DNA of 64,000 nucleotides, from positions 1,922,001 to 1,986,000 of the forward strand of contig NZ_JAJNEL010000001.1 in NCBI RefSeq assembly GCF_029428675.1. The letters run 5' to 3'. The notes under the pieces were generated by a model. The model saw only the letters and a program-made list of their open reading frames with translations. It made no database searches and was not told where the DNA came from. Shown here in pieces: positions 54,489 to 63,609 of the stretch. Positions within the stretch are counted from its first letter, which is position 1. Every line of letters starts with the position of its first letter. A program made the translations under genes and the position numbers. This stretch comes from Streptomyces sp. JH14. Lineage in GTDB: Bacteria > Actinomycetota > Actinomycetes > Streptomycetales > Streptomycetaceae.

Positions 54489-55283
54489 GTGGCACTCCAC
54501 ACCAGCACCCGCACTGCCGCCCGCAAGCCCGCACGCGCGCTCGTCGCGTCCGTCGGGGCTGTGGTCGTCGGCCTCTGTCTCTCCGGTTGCGGTGGTACGG
54601 ACGTGGACAGCGCCCCGGTCGAGCACAAGGCGTTCGCGTTCGGGGGGAAGTCCCTGAGGATCGATGCCGGTGATACGGACGTGGAGCTCGTAGCGGCCGA
54701 TGTGCACAGCATCGAGGTGACCCGCCGCGTCGACGGGTGGGTGGTCCTCGGGAGCGGGCCCGATGCCCGGTGGACGATGCAGAACGGCACGCTCACGCTC
54801 CGGGTGAAGTGCTCAGCGGTGATCAGCGACTGCGCCGCCCGGCATCAGGTGAAGGTGCCGCGTGGGGTCTCGGTGACGGTGGACGGTGACAACGGCAAGG
54901 TCGTCGCCTCCGGGTTCGACGCTCCTCTGACCGTCCAGTCCGACAACGGGCAGGTGACCGTACGTGACTCGAGCGGGCCGCTGACGCTGGAGACCGACAA
55001 CGGGGCCGTCGTCACGGAGCGGATCTCCAGCAGGTCCGTCTCCGCGCAGTCGGACAACGGAGCGATCCGGCTCGGGTTCGCCGTTGTGCCGGATCTGGTG
55101 GACAGCATCACCGACAACGGCGAGGTGACGGTCGAGCTGCCGAAGGGTTCGGTGGCATACGCGGTGACTGCCGGGTCCGGGAACGGGGACGTTTCGGTAC
55201 AGGTGCCGCGCAGCGACAGCAGCCCTCATGTGGTGAAGGCGCGCAGCGACAACGGTCGTATCACGGTGCGCAGCGCGCGCTGA
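54489..55283 (+). CDS. DUF4097-type lipoprotein
   Basis: 264 residues from GTG 54489. The lipoprotein signal ends LCLSGCGG (lipobox L-S-G-C). The mature part is a beta-helix-like DUF4097 domain with repeated S/T-D-N-G turns (VDGDNGKV, QSDNGQV, ETDNGAV, QSDNGAI, ITDNGEV, GSGNGDV, RSDNGRI). Exported, membrane-tethered; probable adhesin-like or envelope-stress function in the family, not proven. First core gene to the right of the tRNA-Val split. Confidence 0.85.
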   Translation: MALHTSTRTAARKPARALVASVGAVVVGLCLSGCGGTDVDSAPVEHKAFAFGGKSLRIDAGDTDVELVAADVHSIEVTRRVDGWVVLGSGPDARWTMQNGTLTLRVKCSAVISDCAARHQVKVPRGVSVTVDGDNGKVVASGFDAPLTVQSDNGQVTVRDSSGPLTLETDNGAVVTERISSRSVSAQSDNGAIRLGFAVVPDLVDSITDNGEVTVELPKGSVAYAVTAGSGNGDVSVQVPRSDSSPHVVKARSDNGRITVRSAR

Positions 55284-55804
55284 CCGGCCCGTGTGCGCGA
55301 CGAAGCGGGCACAGGGCACGTCGGGCCGTTCCCCGGAGTGGCCTGCGAACCCGGGGGCAGGCGCTGTGGGTGGTGGGCGCGCGGAGGCGCTGATGGTGGT
55401 CCCGGTCGGCGCACTGCTCGGACGCGCGATCGCCGGGCTCCACCTTGCGGGCATGGGAGCGCGCCGGGTCTGCTGTCGCTGCGTGCGACCGTCGAGTTGT
55501 CCCGGGCGGCCATCGGCAGGGTCGTCGGCGGGGTCGTCGGCGCCTGAGCGGTGCTCGCCGTGGTCCCCGTCCGCCGTTCCCGTCTGTTCGCTCTGCGCCA
55601 CCGGGCGGTGGAACCGGCGGGCGTACGGGGGGGGTGACTCCCTGCCCCGGCGCCGTGCGGTCCGTCCCCGTCCCGCCCGGTGCCGCGGACGCACCGCGAC
55701 AACGGGGAAATCACGGCGCGAAGTGTGAACTAACCGGCCCGTGTGTTCGTCCTTACCTGGTGGGAGAATGAACCGGGCACGGCGATACGGCACGGGAGAG
55801 GGAT
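55284..55804. other. 521 bp with relic of a second DUF4097 gene end
   Basis: No intact gene. At 55695-55733 the sequence RDNGEITARSVN and stop, followed by ACCGGCCCGTGTG, repeats the end and downstream flank of the DUF4097 gene (DNGRITVRSAR, CCGGCCCGTGTG). A duplicated gene tail thus survives. The middle has a coding-like LLSLRATVELSRAAIGRVVGG frame without a start. Confidence 0.5.
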
Positions 55805-57172
55805 GTGACGGCGACACACGCGCGGCCGCAGGCAGGAGCGGGTGGCAGAACCGCCGTCAGGGATGTCCTCGGATTGATGCTGCTTCCGCTGTCGCTGCTC
55901 GCGGCCGCGCTGCCGGCCGCCGTCGCCGGTGGTGGTACACGGCGCTGGTTCGGCGGGCGCGGGGAGGGCCAGCGCGCCGATGCGCAGGCGGCGAAGGACG
56001 CGGCCGCGGAGGCCTTCTACGAGCTGGACTCGGCTCAGCGCGATCTGCGGATCTCCATCGAGACGATCACCGCGGTGGACAGTTCGCCCGCCGCGCGGAA
56101 GGCCGCGGACGATTTCGCCGCGCTGGGGCGCCGGATCGACGAGGCCAGCCATGCGTACATCACGGCGGTCGACGCCCATGACCTCGACCGGGACGATCTT
56201 GAGCCGGCGGTCGCCTCACGTGCCCGCACGGAGCTGACCGGCGCCAAGGACGAGCTCGTGCGGGTCAAGGCCGAGCTGGACCGGTTCGCGCAGGGGCTCG
56301 GCCCGCTGCTGGGGAACGCCGAGACGCAGCTGGCCCGGCTCGCGCCCGCCGTCGAGCGGGCCCGGCAGGCGCTCCTCGGCGCGAGCAATGCTCTCGATGA
56401 GGTGCGCGCATCCGGACTGCGGGCGGACGATCTCGCCGCGCGTCTGGCGGCGCTCGCCCCCGAACTGACCAAGCTCAACCAGGGCGCCGGACAGCACGGC
56501 GTACCGGAGACGCTGCAACGCGCCGACCAGGTGCTGCGCGCCGCCGAAGCCCTGCGGGCCGAGGCGGCGCAGCTTCCTGGGCGTGCCGCCGAGATCGACC
56601 ACCGGCTGGTGTCGCTGCGTACCCGGGCCGAGGCGCTGACGACCCGCGCGGGCTCGGTGGAGCCGGTGCTGAGCGAGCTGCGGCGGCGCTTCACGGCCGC
56701 GTGCTGGCAGGACCTCCAGCGCGTGCCGGAGCAGGCCGCGGTCAATGTGCGGCAGGCCGAGGAGAAGCTCAAGGAGGCGGCGAGGGCGCGGGACGAGCAG
56801 CGCTGGGCCGATGCGACGTCGCGGCTGTCCACCGTACGGGCCCTGCTGAACACGACGGACGAGGCCGTGTCCGCGGCCGGTGACCGGCTGCGCCGTCTCG
56901 ACGACGTGGCCAAGGACCCCCAGCAGGAGATCCAGCGGACCCGGTTCGCCATCCGGGACGCCCAGCGCCTGGCCATGGCGGGGCGCAATACGCCCGAGCC
57001 GCGCCATGCCCGGCCGCTGGACGACGCCGTGGCCCGGCTGGAGCGTGCGATCGCCGGGCTGGAGGGGCGCCACCCCGACTACTGGCACTTTCTGACCGAG
57101 ACCGAAGCCGTGCGGCGGACGGCGGCGCGGGTGGTCTCCGAGATCCGGGAGGAGCGGGGCGCGGGCGGCTGA
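55805..57172 (+). CDS. Membrane-anchored coiled-coil protein
   Basis: 455 residues, GTG 55805 (GGGAGAGGG upstream). One N-terminal hydrophobic helix (LGLMLLPLSLLAAALPAAVAGGG) is followed by about 400 residues of Ala/Glu/Arg-rich heptads, clearly a long coiled coil, ending with an HPDYWHFLTETEAVRRTAARVV segment. It sits near the Ter locus as in other streptomycetes. I know no biochemical function. Could act as a scaffold at the membrane. Confidence 0.78.
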   Translation: MTATHARPQAGAGGRTAVRDVLGLMLLPLSLLAAALPAAVAGGGTRRWFGGRGEGQRADAQAAKDAAAEAFYELDSAQRDLRISIETITAVDSSPAARKAADDFAALGRRIDEASHAYITAVDAHDLDRDDLEPAVASRARTELTGAKDELVRVKAELDRFAQGLGPLLGNAETQLARLAPAVERARQALLGASNALDEVRASGLRADDLAARLAALAPELTKLNQGAGQHGVPETLQRADQVLRAAEALRAEAAQLPGRAAEIDHRLVSLRTRAEALTTRAGSVEPVLSELRRRFTAACWQDLQRVPEQAAVNVRQAEEKLKEAARARDEQRWADATSRLSTVRALLNTTDEAVSAAGDRLRRLDDVAKDPQQEIQRTRFAIRDAQRLAMAGRNTPEPRHARPLDDAVARLERAIAGLEGRHPDYWHFLTETEAVRRTAARVVSEIREERGAGG

Positions 57173-57231
57173 GCCGAGTTGTCGCCGCCGTGCGCGGGGC
57201 GGATCCTGGTGGTATCCCGAAGGAGAACACC

Positions 57232-57822
57232 ATGGCCACCCATGCAGTGCATCCCCCGCGGCGACGTGTACAGAAGCCCGCACAGCGCAGCAGAGCCGCC
57301 CGGCTCGACGATCATCTCCCGGTCGATCACCGGCTCAGCAGCGTCTACCGCGTAGGGGCGGGGCTGATGGGGCTGTTGCTGCTGGCCTTCGGCATCCTGG
57401 GGCTGATCAACAAGATCGGCTTCTTCAGCACGGGCGACGCCACCGTGGCGGGCCTGAACACCAACGGGTCGCTCAGCATCCTCTCCATCTGCGTCGGCCT
57501 GCTCCTGTTCGTCGGGATGGTGATCGGCGGCAACTTCGCCTCGACGCTCAACATGGTTCTGGGCATCGCGTTCATCCTCAGCGGCTTCGTCAATCTCGCG
57601 CTGCTCGACACCACCTTCAACTTCCTTGCGTTCCGTATGCAGAACGTCCTGTTCAGCTTTGTCGTCGGGCTGATGCTGATGATGTTCGGGATGTACGGAA
57701 GGGTCAGCGGCGGGCTCCCGCACGACAATCCGTACTGGCGCGCCCGCCATCCCGAAGAGGCCGCGAGGGAACTGCGCCGCGACCGGAGTTCGTCGATGCC
57801 GGTCGCCCGGCAGGAGCCGTAG
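57232..57822 (+). CDS. DUF4383 family membrane protein
   Basis: 196 residues, ATG 57232 with AAGGAG upstream. Four helices: VYRVGAGLMGLLLLAFGILGLI, SILSICVGLLLFVGMVIGG, NMVLGIAFILSGFVNLALL and MQNVLFSFVVGLMLMMFGMYG, with charged ends, the layout of DUF4383. Function unknown. Follows the coiled-coil gene by 59 bp and may be in its operon. Confidence 0.85.
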   Translation: MATHAVHPPRRRVQKPAQRSRAARLDDHLPVDHRLSSVYRVGAGLMGLLLLAFGILGLINKIGFFSTGDATVAGLNTNGSLSILSICVGLLLFVGMVIGGNFASTLNMVLGIAFILSGFVNLALLDTTFNFLAFRMQNVLFSFVVGLMLMMFGMYGRVSGGLPHDNPYWRARHPEEAARELRRDRSSSMPVARQEP

Positions 57823-57861
57823 TGCGCGGTGGCCGGCACGGCTGCCGGATAGCCTGGGCGC

Positions 57862-58086
57862 ATGCCTCGTTACGAATACCGCTGCCGCTCCTGCGGAGAC
57901 ACGTTCGAACTCAGCCGTCCGATGGCCGAGTCCTCGGCCCCTGCCTCCTGCCCCGCCGGGCACGAGGACACCGTGAAGCTCCTCTCCACCGTGGCCGTGG
58001 GCGGGGTGTCGGCCCCGTCCGCGCCCGCCGCACCCTCGGGTGGCGGCGGGGGCGGCGGCTGTTGCGGTGGGGGCTGCTGCGGCTGA
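57862..58086 (+). CDS. FmdB-family zinc-ribbon protein
   Basis: 74 residues. MPRYEYRCRSCGDTFELSRPMAES is the FmdB N-terminus with the first CxxC knuckle; the second pair is reduced to a single Cys in ASCPAGHED. The tail is Gly-rich and ends GGGGGCCGGGCCG. A putative regulatory or RNA/DNA-binding small protein. It starts 39 bp after the DUF4383 stop. Confidence 0.85.
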   Translation: MPRYEYRCRSCGDTFELSRPMAESSAPASCPAGHEDTVKLLSTVAVGGVSAPSAPAAPSGGGGGGGCCGGGCCG

Positions 58087-58129
58087 CCCGGGCCGGGCGG
58101 CCGGTGCCCGGCACAAGGCCGCCCGATCG

Positions 58130-58789
58130 TCACCGCTTGCGGGACAGGGTCAGCCCGTCCGCCACCGTGAGCATCACGCTCTCCATCCGCGGATCGGCGG
58201 CCACATGGTCGTTGAACTCCTTGATCGCCGCCGCTCCCCCGGTCGCCAGCGGATCGGTCACACCGCCGTGGAACAGCACGTTGTCGGTGACGATCAGCCC
58301 GCCCTGCCGCATCCGGGGCACCAGCTCCTCCCAGTACGGGATGTAGTTGCCCTTGTCCGCGTCCAGATAGGCCAGGTCGATGTGCGGCCCGGACGGCATC
58401 GCCCGCAGGGTGTCGAGTGCGGGGGCGATGCGCAGCTCGATCCGGTCGGCGACGCCTGCTTTCTCCCACGCCTCGCGGCCGTAGGCGGTCCACTCCTCCG
58501 AGATGTCGCAGGCGATCAGCCGTCCGTCGGCGGGCAGTGCCTGCGCCATGGCCAGCGCCGAGAACCCGGTGAACGTCCCGACCTCGACGATGTGCCGGGC
58601 CCCCGTGAGCCGTACCAGGAAGGCGAGCAGCGGGCCCTGCTCCTCGGCGGACTGCATCCCGGCCTGCCCGGGAAGGCGTGTGTACGTGGCCTCGACCAGG
58701 TCACGCTGTACCGCGTCGAGCGGCGGGTTGTGCGCCAGCATGTATGCGTACAGCTCGTCCGTGATCTTGGTTTCGTTTCCCTTGCTCAT
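58130..58789 (-). CDS. SAM-dependent O-methyltransferase, class I (caffeoyl-CoA type)
   Basis: 219 residues from ATG 58789 (GGAGAGAG upstream). Methyltransferase family 3: GMQSAEEQGPLLAFLVRL, SAM motif I IVEVGTFTGFSALAMAQALP near 67, D-I-S at motif II, metal-binding DLAYLDADKGNYIPYWE near 137 and VTDNVLFHGGV near 162. Divalent-metal-dependent methylation of a catechol-like or sugar hydroxyl; the substrate is unknown. Converges with the FmdB gene. Confidence 0.88.
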   Translation of the reverse strand: MSKGNETKITDELYAYMLAHNPPLDAVQRDLVEATYTRLPGQAGMQSAEEQGPLLAFLVRLTGARHIVEVGTFTGFSALAMAQALPADGRLIACDISEEWTAYGREAWEKAGVADRIELRIAPALDTLRAMPSGPHIDLAYLDADKGNYIPYWEELVPRMRQGGLIVTDNVLFHGGVTDPLATGGAAAIKEFNDHVAADPRMESVMLTVADGLTLSRKR

Positions 58790-58850
58790 GGCCCACTCTC
58801 TCCGGCCTGCCGGGCAGACCCGTCGCGTCGTCGGGTTCCACTCTCTCCCG

Positions 58851-59687
58851 TCAGCGGACCGGTTGCGGGGCGGCTGCCCGGAGGAAACGCCGGAGGATCT
58901 CCTCGCCCGCCACGACACCCCGTTGGGTCAGTACGTCGATGTGCGGGGCGCTCCAGCCGGTGTCGGCGAGTTCGCCGTGGCCGGGGCGCCAGCCTCGGTC
59001 GGCGGCGAGCAGCAGATCGGCGTCGAGGAGCGAGTCACCCGCGGCGAGAGTGAGCGTGGCACCGGCGCGGCGGGCGACTTCCTTCATCGCAGCGCTCTTG
59101 GTGAGCGGCATGGGAACGGCATAGATCTTGCGGCCCTGGAGGGACACCGTCCAGCCGCGGGGCTCCGCCCACGAGGCCAGCTCCTTCACCCAGTCCGCGG
59201 GCAGCAGCGAGCGTTCGACGACGAGATACGCGAAGAGGTCCTCGGCGACCCGCTCCTTGAGCAGCCAGGCGGGGTCCGCGGCGGCCACCAGGTGGGTGCG
59301 GACCTCCGCGAGCGAGGCGCACTCGTCGGCGAGCCGGCGGGCCACCTGTGTCTGCCAGTCGGGGTCCGAGACGCCGTCGACCAGGAGGTGCCCTCCATTG
59401 GCACAGATAGCGAACTTCGGCGCGGGGCCCGGGAGATGGATGCGCTCGTACTGCTCACGGCTGCGTGTGGTCGTGGGCACGAAGACCGTGGTGCGGGCCA
59501 GCTCCTCGAGGAGCGCGGCGGCCGTCTCCGTGAGATAGGAGAGCGGCTTGCGCTCGTACGTCTCGACGCAGAGCAGCCGGGGGGATTCGGCGTCCGGCAT
59601 GAGGAGCTGGAGCGCCGCCCTCGAGTAGATGAGGGTGCGGTCGAGGTCGCTGGCGACCAGCGTCGTCGTGGGCCTCGAAGCGGTCAC
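58851..59687 (-). CDS. HAD phosphatase of the Ter-associated biosynthetic operon
   Basis: 278 residues from GTG 59687, which overlaps the preceding stop (GTGA). Motif I VASDLDRTLIYSR near residue 12 (DxDRT variant), motif II VPTTTRS near 70, motif III LTKSAAMKEV near 200 and motif IV AGDSLLDADLLLAADRGW near 217, with a Cof-type cap in between. Comparative studies of Ter systems describe a HAD enzyme with phosphoribosyltransferases and a CitE-like lyase in one operon thought to make a nucleoside-like compound. The arrangement here fits. Confidence 0.85.
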   Translation of the reverse strand: MTASRPTTTLVASDLDRTLIYSRAALQLLMPDAESPRLLCVETYERKPLSYLTETAAALLEELARTTVFVPTTTRSREQYERIHLPGPAPKFAICANGGHLLVDGVSDPDWQTQVARRLADECASLAEVRTHLVAAADPAWLLKERVAEDLFAYLVVERSLLPADWVKELASWAEPRGWTVSLQGRKIYAVPMPLTKSAAMKEVARRAGATLTLAAGDSLLDADLLLAADRGWRPGHGELADTGWSAPHIDVLTQRGVVAGEEILRRFLRAAAPQPVR

Positions 59688-62215
59688 TGCGACGCCACCG
59701 ACTTGCCGTCCGCGCCCGTCGCTCCCCGGGTGTACTTCGGGTGGATCAGTCCGACGCAGGTGTACGGGAGTCCGTCGACCTCCTCGACCGGCACGCCGCG
59801 CTGTTCGGCCAGCAGCCGGATGTGTTCGAGGTCGGCGCCCGCACCCCGTTTGGCGAGGATCTTCCATGGGACGCGCCGCAGCAGTACGCGTGTCGTCTCG
59901 CCGACGCCCGGCTTGACCAGGTTCACATCGTGGATGCCGTACTCCTCGCTGATGCGCTCGACGGCCGCCCAGCCGTCCCAGGTGGGGGCGCGGTCGGCGG
60001 TGAGCAGCTCCTTGACCTCCGCGTCCACCGCGTCGACGACCTCGTCGAAGTACGCGGCGACGGTGTCGAGGAAGTGGCCGGACACATCGGAGTCCGCGAG
60101 TTCCCGGTAGAACTTCGCGCCGTGGTAGTCGTCCGGGCCGACCAGGTCGGAACGCAGGACGGTACGCGAAATCAGTCCGGAGACCGTCGAGTTGAGACAG
60201 GCGGACGGTATGAGGAAGTCCTCGCGGGTGCCGTAGGTCCGGACGCAGCCGCCCGGATCGGCCAGGACCGCGATCTCGGGGTCGAACCCGTCGAACTCGG
60301 CGAGCGCCGCGGACAGTTCGCGGGTGATCGCCCCCTTTCCGGTCCAGCCGTCGACGAAGACGACGTCCGCCGGGTCGTGTTGGGCGGCCAGCCAGCGCAG
60401 GGCGTTGGCGTCGATGCCGCGTCCGCGCACGATGGAGACCGCATAGTGCGGCAGATCGAGTCGGTGCCGGTGCTGGGCCCAGCGGCGCATCAGCACGCCG
60501 ACCGGCGTTCCGGCGCGGGCGAGGGAGACGAGTACGGGGCGGGGGGTGCGCTCGGCGAGGACCGTCTCGGTGACGACGCCGACGGCCCGCGCGATGCGGG
60601 CGGCCGACAGGTCCAGGGCCGCCTTGAACAGCTCCTGGTACTGGGCGGACGGCTGGTATTCGACGGGCAGCGATTCGGCGTAGTGCGCGCCACCGCTCTG
60701 TATCGCTTCCTCGCGCTCTTCGGTGGGCGCCTCCAGCTCGGTGTCCGAGAGGTCCTGGAGCAGCCAGCCGACCTCGTCCGGCGCGTAGGAGGAGAAGGCG
60801 GGGCCGCGAAGGGGCTCGGGCAGCATGGAGGGTTCCTGCCGTTCGGGGGCGGGCGTGGGGGCGTACGACGGGACGTACGAGGGGACGACGGCCAGCAGGA
60901 CGTGGGAGGTGTGCGCGGCGAGCTCCGCCAGCAGTCCGCCGGGGGCGTGCAGCTCCGGGGTGTCGGCCACGGAGTCGACGACCACCACCACGGCGTCGAA
61001 GCCGGCGCCCGCGACGTTGTAGGCGAAGCGGTCACCGGGGCCGTCGGCCGGGTTGTCGTGGGCCGGGAAGACGAGGCGGCTGCGTATCGCGTACCCGGGG
61101 TCGTCGACGGCGAGGACGGGGGAACGCGTGGTGGTCGAGTACCGCACCTCGGCGTCGGTGCGCTCCTCCAGGGCCGTGCCCAGCCGGAGCGGTGCGTACA
61201 TCAGCTCCTCGAAGCCGAGGATCAGTACGCGACGGGTACCGGCTCCCAGAGCCTCGGCCATGCGGGTGGCCATGGCGGGAAGGGCCGATTCCAGGGCCGC
61301 GCGGTGTGCGGGGGTGAAGCCGTGCCGCCCGCCGTCGGGCACATCGGCGGGCCACTCCAGCTCGACCCGGGTGCAGGGGCCGTCGGCCGACCGTTCCGGC
61401 ACCGGCGCACCGGCGGGACCGGCCTCGGCGGCGGCCTGCGTCGGCTCATGGGCTTCGACCAACGCCTGCCCCTTCTCCAGGACGCCGTCCGGGAGGCGGA
61501 TCGTGCCCGTTCCCCGCGCCACCAGGTCGACGCGTGCGCCGATCTCCTCGGCGAGCTCGGCCAGGCGTCCGCGGTCGGCGGCCGACCGCATGTCCACCAG
61601 GGCCACGATGACGTACCGGTCGCGCGGGTACAGCTCGTGCAGCGCGCGGATCGTGTTGAGCACAGTGTTGCCCGTGGAGAACTCGTCGTCCACCAGCACG
61701 AGCGGATCCCCTGCCCACCCGCCGTCACCGTCGCCGGCCAGCAGCGTCGGGTCCTCCGGCAGGAGCAGATGCGAGGTCGCGTGCGAGTGCGACTCCTCGA
61801 AGCCGCCCGCCCGGGCCACGCCCTCGACCGGGCGCCGCGTCGAGTGGAGGTAGGGGGTCACGCCCAGCCCGTCGGCGACCGCATGGCCGAGACCGGTGGC
61901 CGTCTCCGCGTACCCGAGGACCACCGCCCGGCGCGCCGCGTCGTCCCCGAGAAGCTCGCGCACCCGCCGGCCGAGCTCGAACCCCGTGCCGTACACCACG
62001 GAGGGGCGCTGCGGCACATGCTTGCCCAGCACATTCGAGACCAGCAGATGGGCCCGCTTGGGGTTGCGGCGCAGTGCGAGGCCCAGCAGCTCCCGGAGCT
62101 CGCCGTCGCCTCCGGGCTCCCCGTTGCCGACGAGCTCGACGCCCAGTCGCTCCGACACCCAGCTACCCGACCACACCACGTTCGCCGTCTCTTTCCTCGC
62201 TGCGCGCTCGCTCAT
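59684..62215 (-). CDS. Fused phosphoribosyltransferase/TRSP and StiP-like phosphoribosyltransferase protein (Ter-associated)
   Basis: 843 residues, ATG 62215. N-terminal part: phosphoribosyltransferase with PRPP loop LVLVDDEFSTGNTVLNTIRA near residue 170, then a TRSP-type domain (RRVLILGFEELMYAPLRLGTALEE...YAIRSRLVFPAHDNPADGPGDRFAYNV) up to about 440. C-terminal part from about 490: StiP/PRTase-like domain with VVFVDGWTGKGAITREL near 620 and HDVNLVKPGVGETTRVLLRR near 780. In many bacteria these are two neighbouring genes; here they are one chain. Starts 10 bp after the CitE-like gene and overlaps the HAD gene, so the three are one operon. Confidence 0.85.
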   Translation of the reverse strand: MSERAARKETANVVWSGSWVSERLGVELVGNGEPGGDGELRELLGLALRRNPKRAHLLVSNVLGKHVPQRPSVVYGTGFELGRRVRELLGDDAARRAVVLGYAETATGLGHAVADGLGVTPYLHSTRRPVEGVARAGGFEESHSHATSHLLLPEDPTLLAGDGDGGWAGDPLVLVDDEFSTGNTVLNTIRALHELYPRDRYVIVALVDMRSAADRGRLAELAEEIGARVDLVARGTGTIRLPDGVLEKGQALVEAHEPTQAAAEAGPAGAPVPERSADGPCTRVELEWPADVPDGGRHGFTPAHRAALESALPAMATRMAEALGAGTRRVLILGFEELMYAPLRLGTALEERTDAEVRYSTTTRSPVLAVDDPGYAIRSRLVFPAHDNPADGPGDRFAYNVAGAGFDAVVVVVDSVADTPELHAPGGLLAELAAHTSHVLLAVVPSYVPSYAPTPAPERQEPSMLPEPLRGPAFSSYAPDEVGWLLQDLSDTELEAPTEEREEAIQSGGAHYAESLPVEYQPSAQYQELFKAALDLSAARIARAVGVVTETVLAERTPRPVLVSLARAGTPVGVLMRRWAQHRHRLDLPHYAVSIVRGRGIDANALRWLAAQHDPADVVFVDGWTGKGAITRELSAALAEFDGFDPEIAVLADPGGCVRTYGTREDFLIPSACLNSTVSGLISRTVLRSDLVGPDDYHGAKFYRELADSDVSGHFLDTVAAYFDEVVDAVDAEVKELLTADRAPTWDGWAAVERISEEYGIHDVNLVKPGVGETTRVLLRRVPWKILAKRGAGADLEHIRLLAEQRGVPVEEVDGLPYTCVGLIHPKYTRGATGADGKSVASQ

Positions 62216-62225
62216 CGAGACGCGC

Positions 62226-63389
62226 TCATTCCGCGACGCCCGCGGTCAGCAGCTCCACGAACCCGACGTCTTCCTTCGTCACACCGAAGACCTCGGCCCG
62301 CAGCAGCGTGCGCTCGGCCCACGCGCGGTGCGGTTTCACTTCATTCATTTTGTTCGTATATGCGGAGCGCATGACACCGCCGCCGCCCCGCTCCGGCCGC
62401 AGGATGTCCTGCGCATCGCTGTACTCCTCGTGACTGACCACGGACAGGGCGTGCACGGGCGCGACGTGCGAGGGGTGGATGCATGTCTTGCCGAGCAGAC
62501 CGTTGGCCCGGTCGAGCTCGATCTCCCGCAGCAGCCCGTCCAGGTCGTGCTCGATCAGTTCGGTGCGCAGTTCCTCGGCCCGGCCCTCCATGAAGGGGCT
62601 GCGGCGCAGCTGCGGCTTGAACATGCGCTCCTGGAGGCGGAAGTACTCCCACACGGGTCCGGTGATGGTGAAGCCCGTGCCGTCCGCCCGGCCGAGCATG
62701 TTCACCACGTCCGCAATGACCGCGGCGACGAGCTGGACGTCGTACGCCGTCATGTCGGGCGCCCTGCGCAGCCCGTACGCCGAGCAGAAGTCGGTGACCC
62801 CGAGGCGCAGTGCCAGCACCTGGTGCCGGTATGTGTCGACGGTGCGGGCGATTCCCTGCAGCGTTTCGCGGCGGGACTCGAGGTGAAGGAGCTCCGGGGA
62901 TTCGAGGACGGGCATGGCGAAAAGCCGCAGCCCCTTGGCCGTCTCGGCCTTGGTGAGTGCCTCCATGAACGGCACGCCACGCTCTTCGGTGAACTTGGGA
63001 AGTACAAAACCGGACAACAATGAGGCGGAGCTGCCGAGCCGGTTCACCAGGTCCGTGATCTGCTCCGGTTCACGGACCCGGATGAAGAGCAGTGGCAGCT
63101 CGACGTCGCACGCCGCGAGGTCGGCGAACTGCCTGACCAGGTTCTCCTCGGCCGCCGCCACCTCGGAGTCGTTGATCGAATCCTCCAGGCACAGCACCAT
63201 CGAGACCACGCCTCGACCGGCCTGTTTGATGATGTCGTCCGCGAGCCGCGGCCGGGTGGCCGGGGAGTACAGGGTGGCTCCCAGAGCGGCCGAAAGTGTG
63301 CGGGCGGGTGAGCCGGCGTCGAATTCGATCGGCTCCCGGTGGAACAGGCCCTTCCGCGCAGCGGGCGAGATGTGCCCGAAATGACGCAT
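62226..63389 (-). CDS. HpcH/HpaI aldolase / CitE-like lyase (Ter-associated)
   Basis: 387 residues from ATG 63389 with GGGGGA upstream. TIM-barrel CitE-like fold: GVVSMVLCLEDSINDSE near 60, LPLLFIRVREPEQI near 100, the SGFVLPKFTEERG block near 128, AMPVLESPELLHLESRRETL near 160, LRLGVTDFCSAYGLRR near 198, and GLLGKTCIHPSHVAPVHALS near 308. First gene of the operon with the fused phosphoribosyltransferase and HAD genes and divergent from terD, the arrangement described for Ter stress-response loci. Makes or cleaves a C-C bond of an acyl or keto acid; the product is unknown. Confidence 0.87.
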   Translation of the reverse strand: MRHFGHISPAARKGLFHREPIEFDAGSPARTLSAALGATLYSPATRPRLADDIIKQAGRGVVSMVLCLEDSINDSEVAAAEENLVRQFADLAACDVELPLLFIRVREPEQITDLVNRLGSSASLLSGFVLPKFTEERGVPFMEALTKAETAKGLRLFAMPVLESPELLHLESRRETLQGIARTVDTYRHQVLALRLGVTDFCSAYGLRRAPDMTAYDVQLVAAVIADVVNMLGRADGTGFTITGPVWEYFRLQERMFKPQLRRSPFMEGRAEELRTELIEHDLDGLLREIELDRANGLLGKTCIHPSHVAPVHALSVVSHEEYSDAQDILRPERGGGGVMRSAYTNKMNEVKPHRAWAERTLLRAEVFGVTKEDVGFVELLTAGVAE

Positions 63390-63609
63390 GTGATTCCCCC
63401 GTACTGCCTGACAGGCCGGACAACGTGTGGCCGGTAATAGTACGTACGGACCGGTGTCGACAGTTCCCCGCGTGCGTGAATTTCGGGTAACTCGTCCATT
63501 TCCCGATGGTTCACCGAGGCCCGGAGGCCACGGTTCCGACGCACGTCGGAGACATGGGATGCACCCCCCACGTTGTCTGCGCGGGCAGCCAGCAGGCAGG
63601 ATGACCGCC

